Origin: Labilibacter sediminis
GTDB lineage: Bacteria > Bacteroidota > Bacteroidia > Bacteroidales > Marinilabiliaceae
DNA: 64,000 nt
Direction of reading: 5' to 3'
NCBI RefSeq assembly: GCF_005877885.1
Contig: NZ_VCHY01000015.1
Coordinates: 1-64,000, forward strand
In this document: positions 53,370-63,133 of the stretch, piece by piece
Position numbering within the stretch: position 1 is the stretch's first letter
Layout: every line of letters starts with the position of its first letter
The notes under the pieces: generated by a model
Told to the model about the DNA's origin: nothing
What the model saw: only the letters and a program-made list of their open reading frames with translations
Database searches by the model: none
Position numbers and translations under genes: made by a program

Positions 53370-53514
53370 GTAAATCATTGATACACCTTAATTCAGGAGG
53401 TGTAAAATAATGACTAATTTCATGTTTTTTAACATTGATATGGCGGATTGGGGTGTTTTTCTGATGAAAACCCTAAAATACAGATCAAATTAAAAATCTA
53501 AAATATTGTATTTA

Positions 53515-53727
53515 TTACATACGTTTAATCTTATGCAACAGGTATTCCAATCCGTTAAGTTTAATCTCGTATAAAGTAGATAACAGCATGCCAAGCTTTC
53601 CTTCTGGAAAACCCTTTTGTTGATACCACGATAAATAAAATTCGGGGAGATCACATAAAACTGTTCCTTTGTATTTGCCACAAGGCATTCGCATGGAAAC
53701 AAGTTCAAGAAGTATATTTTTATCCAT
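53515..53727 (-). CDS. DUF3820 family protein
   Basis: A 70-residue protein. MRMPCGKYKGTVLCDLPEFY and LSWYQQKGFPEGKLG match DUF3820, a small family often called putative quorum-sensing-regulated factor, whose function is not known. It stands alone on the minus strand, 178 bp upstream of serB, and ends in a lysine-arginine-rich tail. The open frame at 53490..53708 in another phase is a shadow. Confidence 0.88.
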   Translation of the reverse strand: MDKNILLELVSMRMPCGKYKGTVLCDLPEFYLSWYQQKGFPEGKLGMLLSTLYEIKLNGLEYLLHKIKRM

Positions 53728-53859
53728 TCATTAAATTTTGTGTAAAGGTAGTTTTAATTTATTTGATTATTTTACCATTATAGATAAGGTGTGTTTTTTA
53801 TTTTTATTGGGAGGCGTGGAAAAGGTTTTTGTTCCTTATTCTTTTGACTTAACGGAATT

Positions 53860-53970
53860 CTTAAAAAAAGTAAAACCTCCATGCCGTTAATAACATGGAG
53901 GTTCCGATTCCAAAGGATAGTTGCAATCCTGCAATTATATCTTGAGTAACTTTTATTTTCAGTAGGGAAT
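53860..53970 (-). ncRNA. Candidate orphan small RNA
   Basis: On the minus strand a TATATTTG box (53974..53981) fits the Bacteroidota -7 consensus. About 65 nt later comes a perfect 10-bp stem (AACCTCCATG / CATGGAGGTT, plus-strand positions 53874..53883 and 53894..53903) followed by TTTTACTTTTTTT, a terminator-like tail. No gene on this strand lies upstream to need such a terminator. A transcript of about 105 nt is predicted. I do not recognise it as a known RNA family. Confidence 0.4.
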
Positions 53971-54095
53971 AAACAAATATACAAAACATAAATTGGAATA
54001 CGTACAGTTTGTGTGGTGAATTTTAAAAATTTATTATTTGTAGGTAAAACCTTATGATGGTGTTGGATGTTAGAGGAATAATAAAATGAATTTTT

Positions 54096-54404
54096 ATGAC
54101 ACCAACCCAATTGTTTGAAATGATTCAGCAAAAAACAGATTTGTTTTTAGTCGATGTGCGCGAATCATTTGAAGTAAATATTTGCAGAATTGAAGATTCT
54201 GTTCATGTGCCATTACAGAGCATTCCTGAATATGTAGATCAGTTTCCTAATAATAAAAATGTAGTTGTAATATGTCATCACGGAGTTAGAAGTAATGCGG
54301 CTGTCAGTTTTTTAAAACAAAAGGGATTGAGTCGGGTTTATAATCTGGACGGAGGAATAGACAGGTGGGCACTGGAGGTGGATAAGCAAATGGTAAGGTA
54401 TTAA
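54096..54404 (+). CDS. Single-domain rhodanese (sulfurtransferase)
   Basis: A 102-residue cytoplasmic rhodanese. LFLVDVRESFEVNICRIEDS opens the domain and the active-site loop is CHHGVRS with the catalytic cysteine, followed by YNLDGGIDRW. It carries sulfane sulfur as a persulfide; the acceptor is unknown. The next gene starts 36 bp later on the same strand, so the two may be cotranscribed. Confidence 0.92.
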   Translation: MTPTQLFEMIQQKTDLFLVDVRESFEVNICRIEDSVHVPLQSIPEYVDQFPNNKNVVVICHHGVRSNAAVSFLKQKGLSRVYNLDGGIDRWALEVDKQMVRY

Positions 54405-54440
54405 TCTTTATTCGACACTATTTAAAATCGTTAACAACAA

Positions 54441-56453
54441 ATGACAAATACATATACAAATGCACTAATTGGTGAAACAAGTCCTTATTTATTAATGCAT
54501 GCACATAATCCTGTTAATTGGTACCCCTGGGGTGATAGTGCTTTAAATAAGGCAAAGGAAAATAATAAGCTATTGGTGATTTCGGTGGGCTATGCTGCTT
54601 GTCACTGGTGTCACGTTATGGAGCATGAAAGTTTTAGCAGTGAAGATGTAGCCGGCTTGATGAATGAAAATTTTGTATCCATAAAAATTGACAGGGAAGA
54701 AAGACCAGATTTGGACCACGTATTTATGGATGTGGCGCATTTAACAACCGGGAAAGGTGGATGGCCGTTAAATATTATTGCCTTGCCTGATGGCAGGCCT
54801 GTTTTTGCTGGTACATACTTTCAAAAAAGGCAATGGATAAACCTGTTAAGAGAGATACATATTATTCATAGGAGTCAGCCAGCCAAGCTAAATGAGTTGG
54901 CAGAACAAATAAAACAGGGTGTTGAACGCATGGATTTTGTGGGACTGGTAAAAGATTCTGTTTTATTTACGGATGTAGAGATGTATCGGATAATTGAGCG
55001 GTGGAAAACTAACCTGGATCCGGTGTGGGGAGGTAACAACCAGGCACCAAAGTTTCCAATGCCTGTTGAATATAACTTTCTGTTGTCTTACTTCCAGAAG
55101 AATAAGCAAAGTGATATTATTAAGTATATTGATACCTCGCTAACCCGAATGGCGTGGGGTGGTATTTATGATCACTTGGGAGGAGGTTTTGCTCGTTACT
55201 CGGTTGATAAGTTATGGAAGATACCCCATTTTGAGAAAATGCTGTATGATCAGGGTCAGTTAATAGAAGTTTATGCCAAAGCTTATCAGTTAACCAAAAA
55301 TCCTCTTTACAAAAAGGTTGTTGAAGAAACGGTAGCCTTTGTTAACAGGGAACTTAAATCTGCAGAAGGCGGTTATTATGCATCGTTGGATGCTGATAGT
55401 GAAGGAGAAGAGGGGAAGTTTTATATATGGACTAAACAGGAAATTGAGAAGGTGTTAAAGGAAAAAGCTGATCTTTTTTGTCAGTTTTTTAATATCTTCT
55501 CCAAAGGGAACTGGGAAGAAGGTAAAAATGTATTGTTTCAGACCGAGCCTGTTGCATCATTTGCTGAGAAACATGGTTTGGATGAGAATCAGCTGAACGA
55601 TTATTTAAGCGATTGTAAACAAAAGTTGTTTGAAGAAAGGGCTATGCGTGAACGGCCTTTGTTGGATGATAAGATTTTAACATCCTGGAATGCCATTATG
55701 ATTAAAGGATTAGTGCAGGCTTATCAGGCTTTGGGTGATTCGGGTTACTTAGCTGATGCTATTGAAGCTTCAGTATTTATTGAAGAAAAAGCCCTTAGAG
55801 AAGATGGCGGATTATGGCGAAGTTTAAAGGGAGAGTCGGGATCAATCAATGGTTTTTTAGATGATTATGCCTTGTTGATAGATGTCTGGATAGATTTATA
55901 TCAGGTAACTTTTGAGGAAAAATGGTTATTAAAAGCCAGTGAATTATGTGAATATGTGAGCGCGCATTTCTTTAATGATGACAATCAGTTGTTTTACTAC
56001 ACTTCTGTAAGTGATGCTCCTCTTTTGGTTCGAAAAACAGAACTTTCAGACAATGTTATACCTGCCTCTAATTCCGTAATGGCTATCAATATTTATCGAT
56101 TGAGTAAGTATTTTGTAAATAAGGAGGCTTATCATACCGCATTTCAGATGCTTAAGAATTTGTCGGGGCGAATTGATGAACAAGGAAAGTACTATGCCAA
56201 TTGGCAACGATTAAAGTTGTTTTTTATCTATCAAAATTATGAATTGGTAATATGTGGTGAAGGTAAGGAAGAGGCAGCAAAGCAATTTTTAGCTGATTTT
56301 AATCCTTATGTTTTTGTAGCTTCAGAGAGTCGTAATATTCCAATATCTGTAAATAAGGAAAGTTCCGGTTTAAAGTATTTTCTGTGTCAAAATAATACTT
56401 GTAATTTACCTATGGATACAAAGTTAGAGGTATTGGAAAAGATTCAGGAGTAG
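54441..56453 (+). CDS. YyaL/DUF255 family thioredoxin-fold protein
   Basis: A 670-residue protein conserved from bacteria to man (spermatogenesis-associated protein 20 type). A thioredoxin-fold N-terminal domain (~1-165) has [39 protein letters not shown] with C54-H-W-C57, and [11 protein letters not shown]. An (alpha/alpha)6 barrel like that of N-acylglucosamine epimerases follows (~180-600), with [17 protein letters not shown] and KMLYDQGQL. Function is not established. No signal peptide. Confidence 0.92.
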   Translation: MTNTYTNALIGETSPYLLMHAHNPVNWYPWGDSALNKAKENNKLLVISVGYAACHWCHVMEHESFSSEDVAGLMNENFVSIKIDREERPDLDHVFMDVAHLTTGKGGWPLNIIALPDGRPVFAGTYFQKRQWINLLREIHIIHRSQPAKLNELAEQIKQGVERMDFVGLVKDSVLFTDVEMYRIIERWKTNLDPVWGGNNQAPKFPMPVEYNFLLSYFQKNKQSDIIKYIDTSLTRMAWGGIYDHLGGGFARYSVDKLWKIPHFEKMLYDQGQLIEVYAKAYQLTKNPLYKKVVEETVAFVNRELKSAEGGYYASLDADSEGEEGKFYIWTKQEIEKVLKEKADLFCQFFNIFSKGNWEEGKNVLFQTEPVASFAEKHGLDENQLNDYLSDCKQKLFEERAMRERPLLDDKILTSWNAIMIKGLVQAYQALGDSGYLADAIEASVFIEEKALREDGGLWRSLKGESGSINGFLDDYALLIDVWIDLYQVTFEEKWLLKASELCEYVSAHFFNDDNQLFYYTSVSDAPLLVRKTELSDNVIPASNSVMAINIYRLSKYFVNKEAYHTAFQMLKNLSGRIDEQGKYYANWQRLKLFFIYQNYELVICGEGKEEAAKQFLADFNPYVFVASESRNIPISVNKESSGLKYFLCQNNTCNLPMDTKLEVLEKIQE

Positions 56454-56614
56454 TATTGTGACAATAAAAATAAAGGGTGACTTATCAATTAAAAATAAAT
56501 TATGAGATTTTTAGACTAAGATGTTTTAATGTTTAATTTGGTTTTTTATTTTTGAAAAGCTTAATTATGTAGGGTAGGGGTGTGTCGCGATATTGAGCAG
56601 ATAAATTTTAATCA
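56454..56614. promoter_or_regulatory. Upstream region of the outer-membrane protein gene with a -7-like box
   Basis: TATTTTTG at 56547..56554 fits TAnnTTTG and lies 60 bp before the ATG. The TTTG at 56537..56540 is too close to be its -33 element, so the call is weak. The rest of the gap shows nothing. Confidence 0.35.
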
Positions 56615-59083
56615 TTGATGAAAAATCGTTTACTTTTAATTTTATTTTTATTGCCATTTTTTCTGATTTCACTTAGTGCTAAGGAGCTTGCCGTAGCAGG
56701 AGGAGTTATCAAGGGAAGAATAGTAGATGCTTCAACAAAAGTAGCTCTTGAATATGTTACCATAGCTGTTTATAATGCTGCGAATAATGAATTATCGGGT
56801 GGCGCAATTACTGAAGCCAATGGCTTCTTTAAGATTCATCAGTTAGCGCAGGGGGAGTATTATCTTGATATTAGTTTTATAGGTTACAAGACTCAACGAC
56901 TAGAGGATTTAATCATTAAAGGAAAAAATCATCACCTAAATTTGGGTGATATTTTTATAGGCGAAAGCTCCGAAAAAATTGATGAGGTAGAAGTTGTGGC
57001 TGAAAGAGCTGCTATTGATTTTAAGCTGGATAAAAAGGTTGTTAATGTTAGTAAGCAGTATACGGCTATCTCAGGATCAGCAGTTGATATTTTGGAAAAT
57101 GTTCCTTCTGTAACAGTAGATATTGAAGGGAATGTTTTCTTGCGGGGAAGTTCAGGTTTTACTGTTCTTATTGATGGTGTTCCTTCTATACTCGAACCTT
57201 CTGAGGCGTTGCAGCAAATGCCGGCTACATCAATCGAAAATATTGAAATTATCACCAATCCGTCCGCCAAATATAATCCTGATGGAACGGCAGGTATTAT
57301 CAATATCATTACCAAAAAGAAATACGCAAACGGATTTAACGGAGTTAGCAACCTCAACTTTGGTACGAATGCTATTGGCGGAGATTTTTTATTTAATCTG
57401 CAACGTAAAAAGCTTAGTTATTTTCTGGGTACCGATTATAATTATCGTAATTACTCTGGCGATAAAAATGGATATAGAACTTCGTATAAAAATGATAATA
57501 CCTATTTTGTGGAGTACGATGGGGGTATGGATAGGATTTTTGACAGACTCAATGTTAGAGGAGGTTTAGAGTGGCGGCTGGATTCAACAAATACCTTTAA
57601 TTTTGATATGAATGTGGGAAATAGAAACTACAACAGTGATTATGATTTGTTTTATCAGGAGTGGAATAGTTTTGAAACCCAAAAGAACAAGTATTTCAGT
57701 ATAGAAAATGGTTATCGTGGGGGGCAAATGCTTTCTGCAAATGCTGTTTACAATCATAAGTTTCCAACTGAAGGCGAAGAACTGAAAGCTTCCCTGTCTT
57801 ATAGATATAGAAATGGAAATGAGAAGAATGAGAATTTTTTATATGATACAGCGGGTAATAAAACACAAGGCAGGGAAGGAATAGAAAAGGGACCTGCCAA
57901 AACCTGGCAAAGCAACCTGGATTATATAAAAAATGTGGGGCTATCCGGAAAAATTGAACTGGGATATCAGAGTATCTTTAGCAGAAGCGAAGATATAACC
58001 AGCTTGGGGATTGATGAGGATGGCAGTGGTGAGTATGTTCAAGATCCTTTATTTCATAATGAAACCCAATATATTGAAGATATTCATGCCCTTTATGCTG
58101 TGTATGGAAACCAGATGACTAAGTTTGGTTATCAATTAGGATTAAGGGGAGAGTATACATACAGAGAAGTTGAGTTGGTGAATACAGGTGCTCAAAATCT
58201 GAATGATTTAAGTAAATCTGTAATAGATAGATTTGACTATTTCCCTTCGGTGCATTTGTCGTACAAGCTGCCTAAGGATCATGAGTTAATGGCTAGTTAT
58301 TCACGGCGTATTGAGCGAACGCGAAGTTATTACCTGGAGCCATTTTATACCTGGATGGATGCCTATAATATAAGGAAGGGTAACCCTGATTTATTGCCGG
58401 AATACATTGATTCGTATGAAATAAATTATTTAAAAAAGTTTGAGAAGGCATTTATATCGTTTGAAACTTATTACAGGATCACCAACAATAAAGTGGAGTG
58501 GATTAGAAGTGTGTATGAGAATAGCACGAATGAGAATAATGTTATTCAGCGAATGCCCGAAAATGTAGGAAAGGATTACTCTTTAGGTATGGATGCCACT
58601 TTCAGTTTTGACTTAATTAGGTGGTGGAGAATAGATTTGTCAGGAAGTTTGTATAATTACAGAGTAATGGGTGAAAGATATGGTCAGGATTTTAATGAGG
58701 AGAACCTTACCTGGAATACGCGTTTTAACAATACCTATAAAATAAATAAAACTACACAACTACAAGCTTACTGGCGATACTACAGTAAGCGTGTTACTTC
58801 TCAGGGTTTTTATGAACCGGTTTATACCCTGGATTTGGCCTTGCGAAAGGACTTTATGGATAAAAAGTTAACCGGAGTGGTGCAGTTACGAGATGTTTTT
58901 GCAACCAATAATCGCGAAACAACCAATGAAGGTCCTGATTTTAAAGACTATTATTATCAACGCTATCATACACCTATTCTTACCTTTACGTTTACCTATC
59001 GATTTAACAATTATAAGCCTGATAGAAAAAGAAGATCAGGTAATAACGGAGTCAGTTTTGGGGAAGAGGGAGATGTGGAATAA
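56615..59083 (+). CDS. TonB-dependent receptor-like outer-membrane beta-barrel protein
   Basis: An 822-residue outer-membrane protein. The signal peptide is residues 1-22. A CarboxypepD_reg domain (~30-110: GGVIKGRIVDASTKVALEYV) is followed by a plug (~130-235: VVNVSKQYTAISGSAVDILE, VPSVTVDIEGNVFLRG, AKYNPDGTAGIINIITKKK) and a barrel ending in an aromatic-rich strand (TFTFTYRFNNYKP). This order is the OMP_b-brl_3 group, found in Bacteroidota and usually not tied to a SusD partner. None is present. Ligand unknown. Confidence 0.9.
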   Translation: MMKNRLLLILFLLPFFLISLSAKELAVAGGVIKGRIVDASTKVALEYVTIAVYNAANNELSGGAITEANGFFKIHQLAQGEYYLDISFIGYKTQRLEDLIIKGKNHHLNLGDIFIGESSEKIDEVEVVAERAAIDFKLDKKVVNVSKQYTAISGSAVDILENVPSVTVDIEGNVFLRGSSGFTVLIDGVPSILEPSEALQQMPATSIENIEIITNPSAKYNPDGTAGIINIITKKKYANGFNGVSNLNFGTNAIGGDFLFNLQRKKLSYFLGTDYNYRNYSGDKNGYRTSYKNDNTYFVEYDGGMDRIFDRLNVRGGLEWRLDSTNTFNFDMNVGNRNYNSDYDLFYQEWNSFETQKNKYFSIENGYRGGQMLSANAVYNHKFPTEGEELKASLSYRYRNGNEKNENFLYDTAGNKTQGREGIEKGPAKTWQSNLDYIKNVGLSGKIELGYQSIFSRSEDITSLGIDEDGSGEYVQDPLFHNETQYIEDIHALYAVYGNQMTKFGYQLGLRGEYTYREVELVNTGAQNLNDLSKSVIDRFDYFPSVHLSYKLPKDHELMASYSRRIERTRSYYLEPFYTWMDAYNIRKGNPDLLPEYIDSYEINYLKKFEKAFISFETYYRITNNKVEWIRSVYENSTNENNVIQRMPENVGKDYSLGMDATFSFDLIRWWRIDLSGSLYNYRVMGERYGQDFNEENLTWNTRFNNTYKINKTTQLQAYWRYYSKRVTSQGFYEPVYTLDLALRKDFMDKKLTGVVQLRDVFATNNRETTNEGPDFKDYYYQRYHTPILTFTFTYRFNNYKPDRKRRSGNNGVSFGEEGDVE

Positions 59084-59199
59084 TGACTTCATCTGGTAAG
59101 TAATTCTATTCTTAAGTTCATAGTTAATATTTTACCATTGACTCCAATAAATTGTTGGTTCAATCTTTATTATGAGCATATGCCAATAAATTAACTTTT

Positions 59200-59235
59200 T
59201 TTGCGCTTTTGTTTGAAAGGCATTTGTTAGCTTTG
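59200..59235 (+). promoter_or_regulatory. Predicted promoter of the MATE gene
   Basis: TAGCTTTG (59228..59235) fits the -7 box. TTTG occurs at 59208..59211 and 59212..59215, 12-16 bp upstream, a little short of the usual spacing. The ATG is 38 bp downstream of the -7 box. Confidence 0.4.
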
Positions 59236-59273
59236 CAAAGTTTTTTACCCAGAATCAAATATTCATTAATTAT

Positions 59274-60644
59274 ATGCATCAACAGCAGGGAAAAGTTAAA
59301 GAGCTTGAATTCGAGCGAATTCCTAGGTTAATGTGGAAGTATTTTCTTCCTGCATTTACAGGTGTTATCATTAACTCTCTTTATAATATTGTTGATAGGA
59401 TTTTTATAGGACAAGGAGTTGGCGCTTCGGCATTAGCCGGATTGAGTGCCATTTTTCCTATCATGATTATTATGATGGCTTTTGGTATGCTGGTAGGAGT
59501 TGGTGCCGGAGTACGTATTTCAATTAATCTGGGTAAAAAGGATTTTAACAGAGCAGAAAAAGTGTTGGGAAACGCTGTTGTTTTAATGGTGATTGTTTCT
59601 TTTATCATTACTGTTATAGGGTATTCGATTAGTACTCCATTGTTGCATTTTTTTGGTGTCGATGATCAAACGTATCAATATGCTCAGGAATACCTTCATA
59701 TAATATTGGGTGGTACCGTATTTAATATATTAGGCTATGCAACCAATAACCTGATTCGCTCAGAGGGTAGTGCTCGCGTTGCCATGATGTCGATGCTGAT
59801 AAGTGCCGGTTTAAATATTGTACTTGATTATCTGTTTATTATTCAGTGGGGTATGGGGGTGCAGGGAGCAGCTTATGCAACTGTGTTATCGCAGGTAGCA
59901 CTTACATTATGGGTGTTGGCACATTTTAGAAGCAGGCGTTCGGTGATTAAACTTCGTTTTAAAAATATGAAGCTGAAAGGCGATATTGTTTGGTATATAT
60001 TAACCATTGGCTTTGCTCCGTTTAGCATGCAGCTGGCTTCAAGTGCAGTGTTTGGATTGTTTAATATACAGTTGGTAAAGTACGGGAGTGATATAGCGAT
60101 AGGTGCCATGGGAGTGATAATTAGCATTACGATGCTTCTAATTATGACTATTATCTCCATAAATATGGCCATGCAGCCCATTATTGGTTTTAACTATGGA
60201 GCCCGAATATATACCAGGGTAAAGCAAACTCTGGTTATTGCTATGGTTGCAGCTACAATAGTGTCGGTATTAGGTTTTTTAATAGGACAACTATTCCCGG
60301 GGCAAATCATCAGAATGTTTAATAACGATAGTGCTGAATTATTGGAAATCGGAACTGTTGGGCTAAGGACTTTTTTATTGGCATTGCCCATTGTAGGTTT
60401 TCAAATTATTATAGGAAATTATTATCAGTCAACCGGTAAGGCCGGATTGGCTACTTTGCTTTCATTGTTACGGCAGGTGATAATTTTAATACCATTATTA
60501 TTACTCTTGCCAAAGCATTTGGGTTTGGATGGTGTTTGGCTTTCTGCACCAATTTCAGATACCTTGTCGGCCTTTGTTGTCGTATTTTTTATGGTGTGGG
60601 AACTCAGAAAAATAAACAAAGCCATTCAAGCTTCTAAGGTCTAG
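59274..60644 (+). CDS. MATE family efflux transporter
   Basis: A 456-residue membrane protein with twelve hydrophobic segments in two similar halves. PRLMWKYFLPAFTGVIINSL and NIVDRIFIGQGVGASALAGL begin the first half; MAMQPIIGFNYGARIYTRVK and NYYQSTGKAGLATLLSLLRQ belong to the second. Antiports drugs or metabolites out against Na+ or H+. The downstream thioesterase starts 13 bp after its stop. Confidence 0.93.
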   Translation: MHQQQGKVKELEFERIPRLMWKYFLPAFTGVIINSLYNIVDRIFIGQGVGASALAGLSAIFPIMIIMMAFGMLVGVGAGVRISINLGKKDFNRAEKVLGNAVVLMVIVSFIITVIGYSISTPLLHFFGVDDQTYQYAQEYLHIILGGTVFNILGYATNNLIRSEGSARVAMMSMLISAGLNIVLDYLFIIQWGMGVQGAAYATVLSQVALTLWVLAHFRSRRSVIKLRFKNMKLKGDIVWYILTIGFAPFSMQLASSAVFGLFNIQLVKYGSDIAIGAMGVIISITMLLIMTIISINMAMQPIIGFNYGARIYTRVKQTLVIAMVAATIVSVLGFLIGQLFPGQIIRMFNNDSAELLEIGTVGLRTFLLALPIVGFQIIIGNYYQSTGKAGLATLLSLLRQVIILIPLLLLLPKHLGLDGVWLSAPISDTLSAFVVVFFMVWELRKINKAIQASKV

Positions 60645-60657
60645 AAAAAATAGAATT

Positions 60658-61095
60658 ATGATTAAAGATTATTTTCAAATACGACCTCGTTACGATGAGG
60701 TAGATCAAATGGGTTATGTATATCATGCTAACCATGTAAGTTATTGTCATCAGGCTCGTACTGAGTTGTTGCGTAAGTTTAAAATTAACGATAATGAACT
60801 TGAGGTAAAGGGTTTGATGTTGCCTGTAATTTCGTTTAACATCAAATATAAAACACCGGCCAAATACGATGAATTGTTGACCATTAAAACGGTTTTAAAA
60901 GGTATGCCTAAGGTTCGTATGACTTTTTCTTTTGAAATTAGAAATGAGCAGCAGCAATTGGTGAGTCATGGGGACTCGGAGGTTGTTTTTGTAGATAAAG
61001 AAACGCGAAAGCCAATGATGGCACCAGATTTTGTACTTGAGGCACTCGACGGTGTATCTGTTTTAGAAACTGTACCAGAACCTAATGTCAATTAG
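60658..61095 (+). CDS. Acyl-CoA thioesterase, hot-dog fold (YbgC/FadM family)
   Basis: A 145-residue single hot-dog-fold enzyme. RPRYDEVDQMGYVYHANHVS carries the catalytic aspartate-type residue, here E14 and D16 around EVDQMG, where relatives have D-x-x-x-x-G-H/V. LPVISFNIKYKTPAKYDELL is the second conserved strand. Hydrolyses an acyl-CoA; substrate unknown. It lies 13 bp after the MATE gene and is probably cotranscribed with it. Confidence 0.9.
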   Translation: MIKDYFQIRPRYDEVDQMGYVYHANHVSYCHQARTELLRKFKINDNELEVKGLMLPVISFNIKYKTPAKYDELLTIKTVLKGMPKVRMTFSFEIRNEQQQLVSHGDSEVVFVDKETRKPMMAPDFVLEALDGVSVLETVPEPNVN

Positions 61096-61116
61096 CTGCT
61101 AAAATTCTAAGGAGAT

Positions 61117-61160
61117 AAAAAAATAGCAATGTATATTTTATTTACACTGCTATTTTTTTT
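61117..61160. terminator. Bidirectional terminator between convergent genes
   Basis: AAAAAATAGCAATGTA pairs with TACACTGCTATTTTTT with one mismatch, and T-runs flank it on both strands. It separates the thioesterase from the rhodanese operon. Confidence 0.85.
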
Positions 61161-61178
61161 TAACCTAAGTTTATTCGA

Positions 61179-62021
61179 TTATTTAACTACGGTATTTGAA
61201 ACAACCCAATCGTTATAAGCACCATCATAAACTTTTACATTTGTATATCCCATACGTGTAGTTAAAATGGCGTAAAGTAAACCTGCTCTGGTGCTGGTTT
61301 GACAATAAAGAATTACTTCTTTGTCCGGGGTAACTCCTTTTGAGCTAAATAGTTTTTGGAGTTCGTCAGATGATTTAATTAAACCTTTATCATCTCGCAT
61401 TAAGTCTGAGTTAATGTTTACAGCTCCCTTAATATGTCCTTTGCTTTTAGGATCAGTTCCGTTGTAATAACTGTTTTTTCTGGCATCTACTAAAACCACA
61501 TTGTTCTGCTTTATTTTACTTTTAACGTCGGACTGGCTAAGGCAGGCACTGCGGTTTAACGAAGCAGTAACCGTTGTTTTTTTTGTAATTTTTGGAGTAC
61601 GAGTAACCGGTTTTCGAGCTGCTTTCCAGGCATCCAGATTTCCATCCAGAAGTTTTACATCCTGAGCCCCCATCATTTTAAAAATCCAGTACATTCTTCC
61701 TGCACTGCTTCCCTTGTTGCAATATATGATGATTTCTTTTTTGAGATTAATGCCATGAGCCCCCAATATTTTAGCTACTTCCGTATCAGATAACAAAATA
61801 CCCTCAATGGGAGTTTTGCTTGAAAGTTCTTCTACAGGTAAGCTGATGGCATTTCGTATGTGAACTTTTTTGTAATCTACCGATTTGCGTGCATCAATAA
61901 CAATGCAATTGGGGTTATTTAATTTTGATGATAACTCTTTAACAGTGATAAAGTCGCCCTGGGCCAGAGTGCTGAAAGCACAAAATATGGTCAGGTATAC
62001 AGTTAAATATACTTGTTTCAT
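61179..62021 (-). CDS. Exported tandem-rhodanese sulfurtransferase
   Basis: A 280-residue protein with a signal peptide (1-20, FSTLAQ) and two rhodanese domains: ~22-135 with loop CNKGSSAGR, and ~155-278 with loop CQTSTRAG. Both keep a cysteine, unlike classical rhodaneses in which only the C-terminal domain is active. It is probably periplasmic. The porin gene lies 12 bp upstream on the same strand and another rhodanese precedes that one, so the three form an operon. Sulfur donor and acceptor are unknown. Confidence 0.92.
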   Translation of the reverse strand: MKQVYLTVYLTIFCAFSTLAQGDFITVKELSSKLNNPNCIVIDARKSVDYKKVHIRNAISLPVEELSSKTPIEGILLSDTEVAKILGAHGINLKKEIIIYCNKGSSAGRMYWIFKMMGAQDVKLLDGNLDAWKAARKPVTRTPKITKKTTVTASLNRSACLSQSDVKSKIKQNNVVLVDARKNSYYNGTDPKSKGHIKGAVNINSDLMRDDKGLIKSSDELQKLFSSKGVTPDKEVILYCQTSTRAGLLYAILTTRMGYTNVKVYDGAYNDWVVSNTVVK

Positions 62022-62033
62022 ATTGTATCAGTT

Positions 62034-63065
62034 TTAGAATTTTACTTGTAATTGAACCAATAAAGCATCATTGTCCATCTCACCGGCTTTTTCTGACTTA
62101 TATTGATAGTTGAGTTGTAAACGAGTCTGGTCATTAAAGAAGTAGTTTAAGCCAAATGTGGTAATGTATTCTTCATCATTATCTGTGGCTTTGTCTTTGT
62201 CAAACATTTCGAACTTTATTACAGGTTGCCATTGATAATTATACATATACATCCCTTGCATCCAATAGCCTCCTCGTTCATCTCCCATGACTACAGGATC
62301 TGCGCCACATCCACCACCTGCAACATCACTAACTGCTCCTTTGTCGTTAATGTATTCACCTTGCACTAAAAAGTTTCCTTTGGATATTTCCACTTCAGCA
62401 GCCCATGACTGCCTATCAGTATCATCATCATTAGTTCTAGGGTATCCATTTCTGAAACTACCGCCTATCTGTAACCATTCAAGAGGTTTTATTGTTAAGC
62501 GTCCCATAAGATCTTTTTTACTATTGTTATCTTTAAGTCCCAGGCCGGATCCATTCATAATTGCTACATAATATTTAAATAATGTTTCATTGTTTCCGCC
62601 AAAAAACATCAATCCTATATCGCGCTGTGGGCTCACTAATTGGTCAGATACTTTGGAACGTTCTATGGTATGCAATCCAGAACAGGCTGTGCTGACCTCA
62701 AGACCGAATGGTTGTTTAAATGATCCTACCGATATTTTTGCCCAATCATATCGCCTGTAGGATATGAATGCGTCAAGTAAAAATGGATCTCCATTCTCGG
62801 ATTCTTGAATGAAAGGACTAAGCTCCATCATCACATAGTAATGGAAATCGTAGGGTATACTTCCGGTAACTCCTAAACGTGCTCTTTTGAATTTTAAGGT
62901 ATTTGTTGTAGGGTCAGTGAAATGGTATTCATATTGAGGTTGAATAAAACCAATTAATTTAGGTCCTTCATCAGAGCTTTCTTCACTAGATTCTTCGCAA
63001 CCCTGAGAAAAGGATGGACCAGATAATAGCGCCAAAGCAGCAAGTATAAATAGGTATATTTTCAT
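62034..63065 (-). CDS. Outer-membrane porin, OprP/phosphate-selective porin-like
   Basis: A 343-residue beta-barrel protein. The signal peptide ends near FSQ-GC. The mature N-terminus is unusually acidic (CEESSEESSDEGP). LIGFIQPQYEYHF, KFKRARLGVTGSIPYDFHYY and VGSFKQPFGLE are typical of the OprO/P-type family in Bacteroidota, and the chain ends in the aromatic strand ALLVQLQVKF. A Cys followed by acidic residues resembles a lipoprotein export signal, though the lipobox is poor. It lies between two rhodanese genes. Confidence 0.85.
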   Translation of the reverse strand: MKIYLFILAALALLSGPSFSQGCEESSEESSDEGPKLIGFIQPQYEYHFTDPTTNTLKFKRARLGVTGSIPYDFHYYVMMELSPFIQESENGDPFLLDAFISYRRYDWAKISVGSFKQPFGLEVSTACSGLHTIERSKVSDQLVSPQRDIGLMFFGGNNETLFKYYVAIMNGSGLGLKDNNSKKDLMGRLTIKPLEWLQIGGSFRNGYPRTNDDDTDRQSWAAEVEISKGNFLVQGEYINDKGAVSDVAGGGCGADPVVMGDERGGYWMQGMYMYNYQWQPVIKFEMFDKDKATDNDEEYITTFGLNYFFNDQTRLQLNYQYKSEKAGEMDNDALLVQLQVKF

Positions 63066-63084
63066 AACTGAGTTTTAAGATTGA

Positions 63085-63114
63085 CAACCGAGTCATTGTA
63101 AAAAGACTCGGTTG
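63085..63114 (-). terminator. Hairpin between rhodanese and porin genes
   Basis: CAACCGAGTC and GACTCGGTTG form a perfect 10-bp stem with a 10-nt loop in the 68-bp intercistronic gap. No U-tract follows on the minus strand, so it is more likely an RNA-processing or attenuation structure than a full terminator. Confidence 0.6.
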
Positions 63115-63133
63115 ATAATATTTCGTATATTCA

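Noticed and set aside
53778-54131. 117-residue minus-strand open frame overlapping the rhodanese start
   Set aside because: Composition is not protein-like, it overlaps a convincing gene, and the hairpin within it fits an RNA better.
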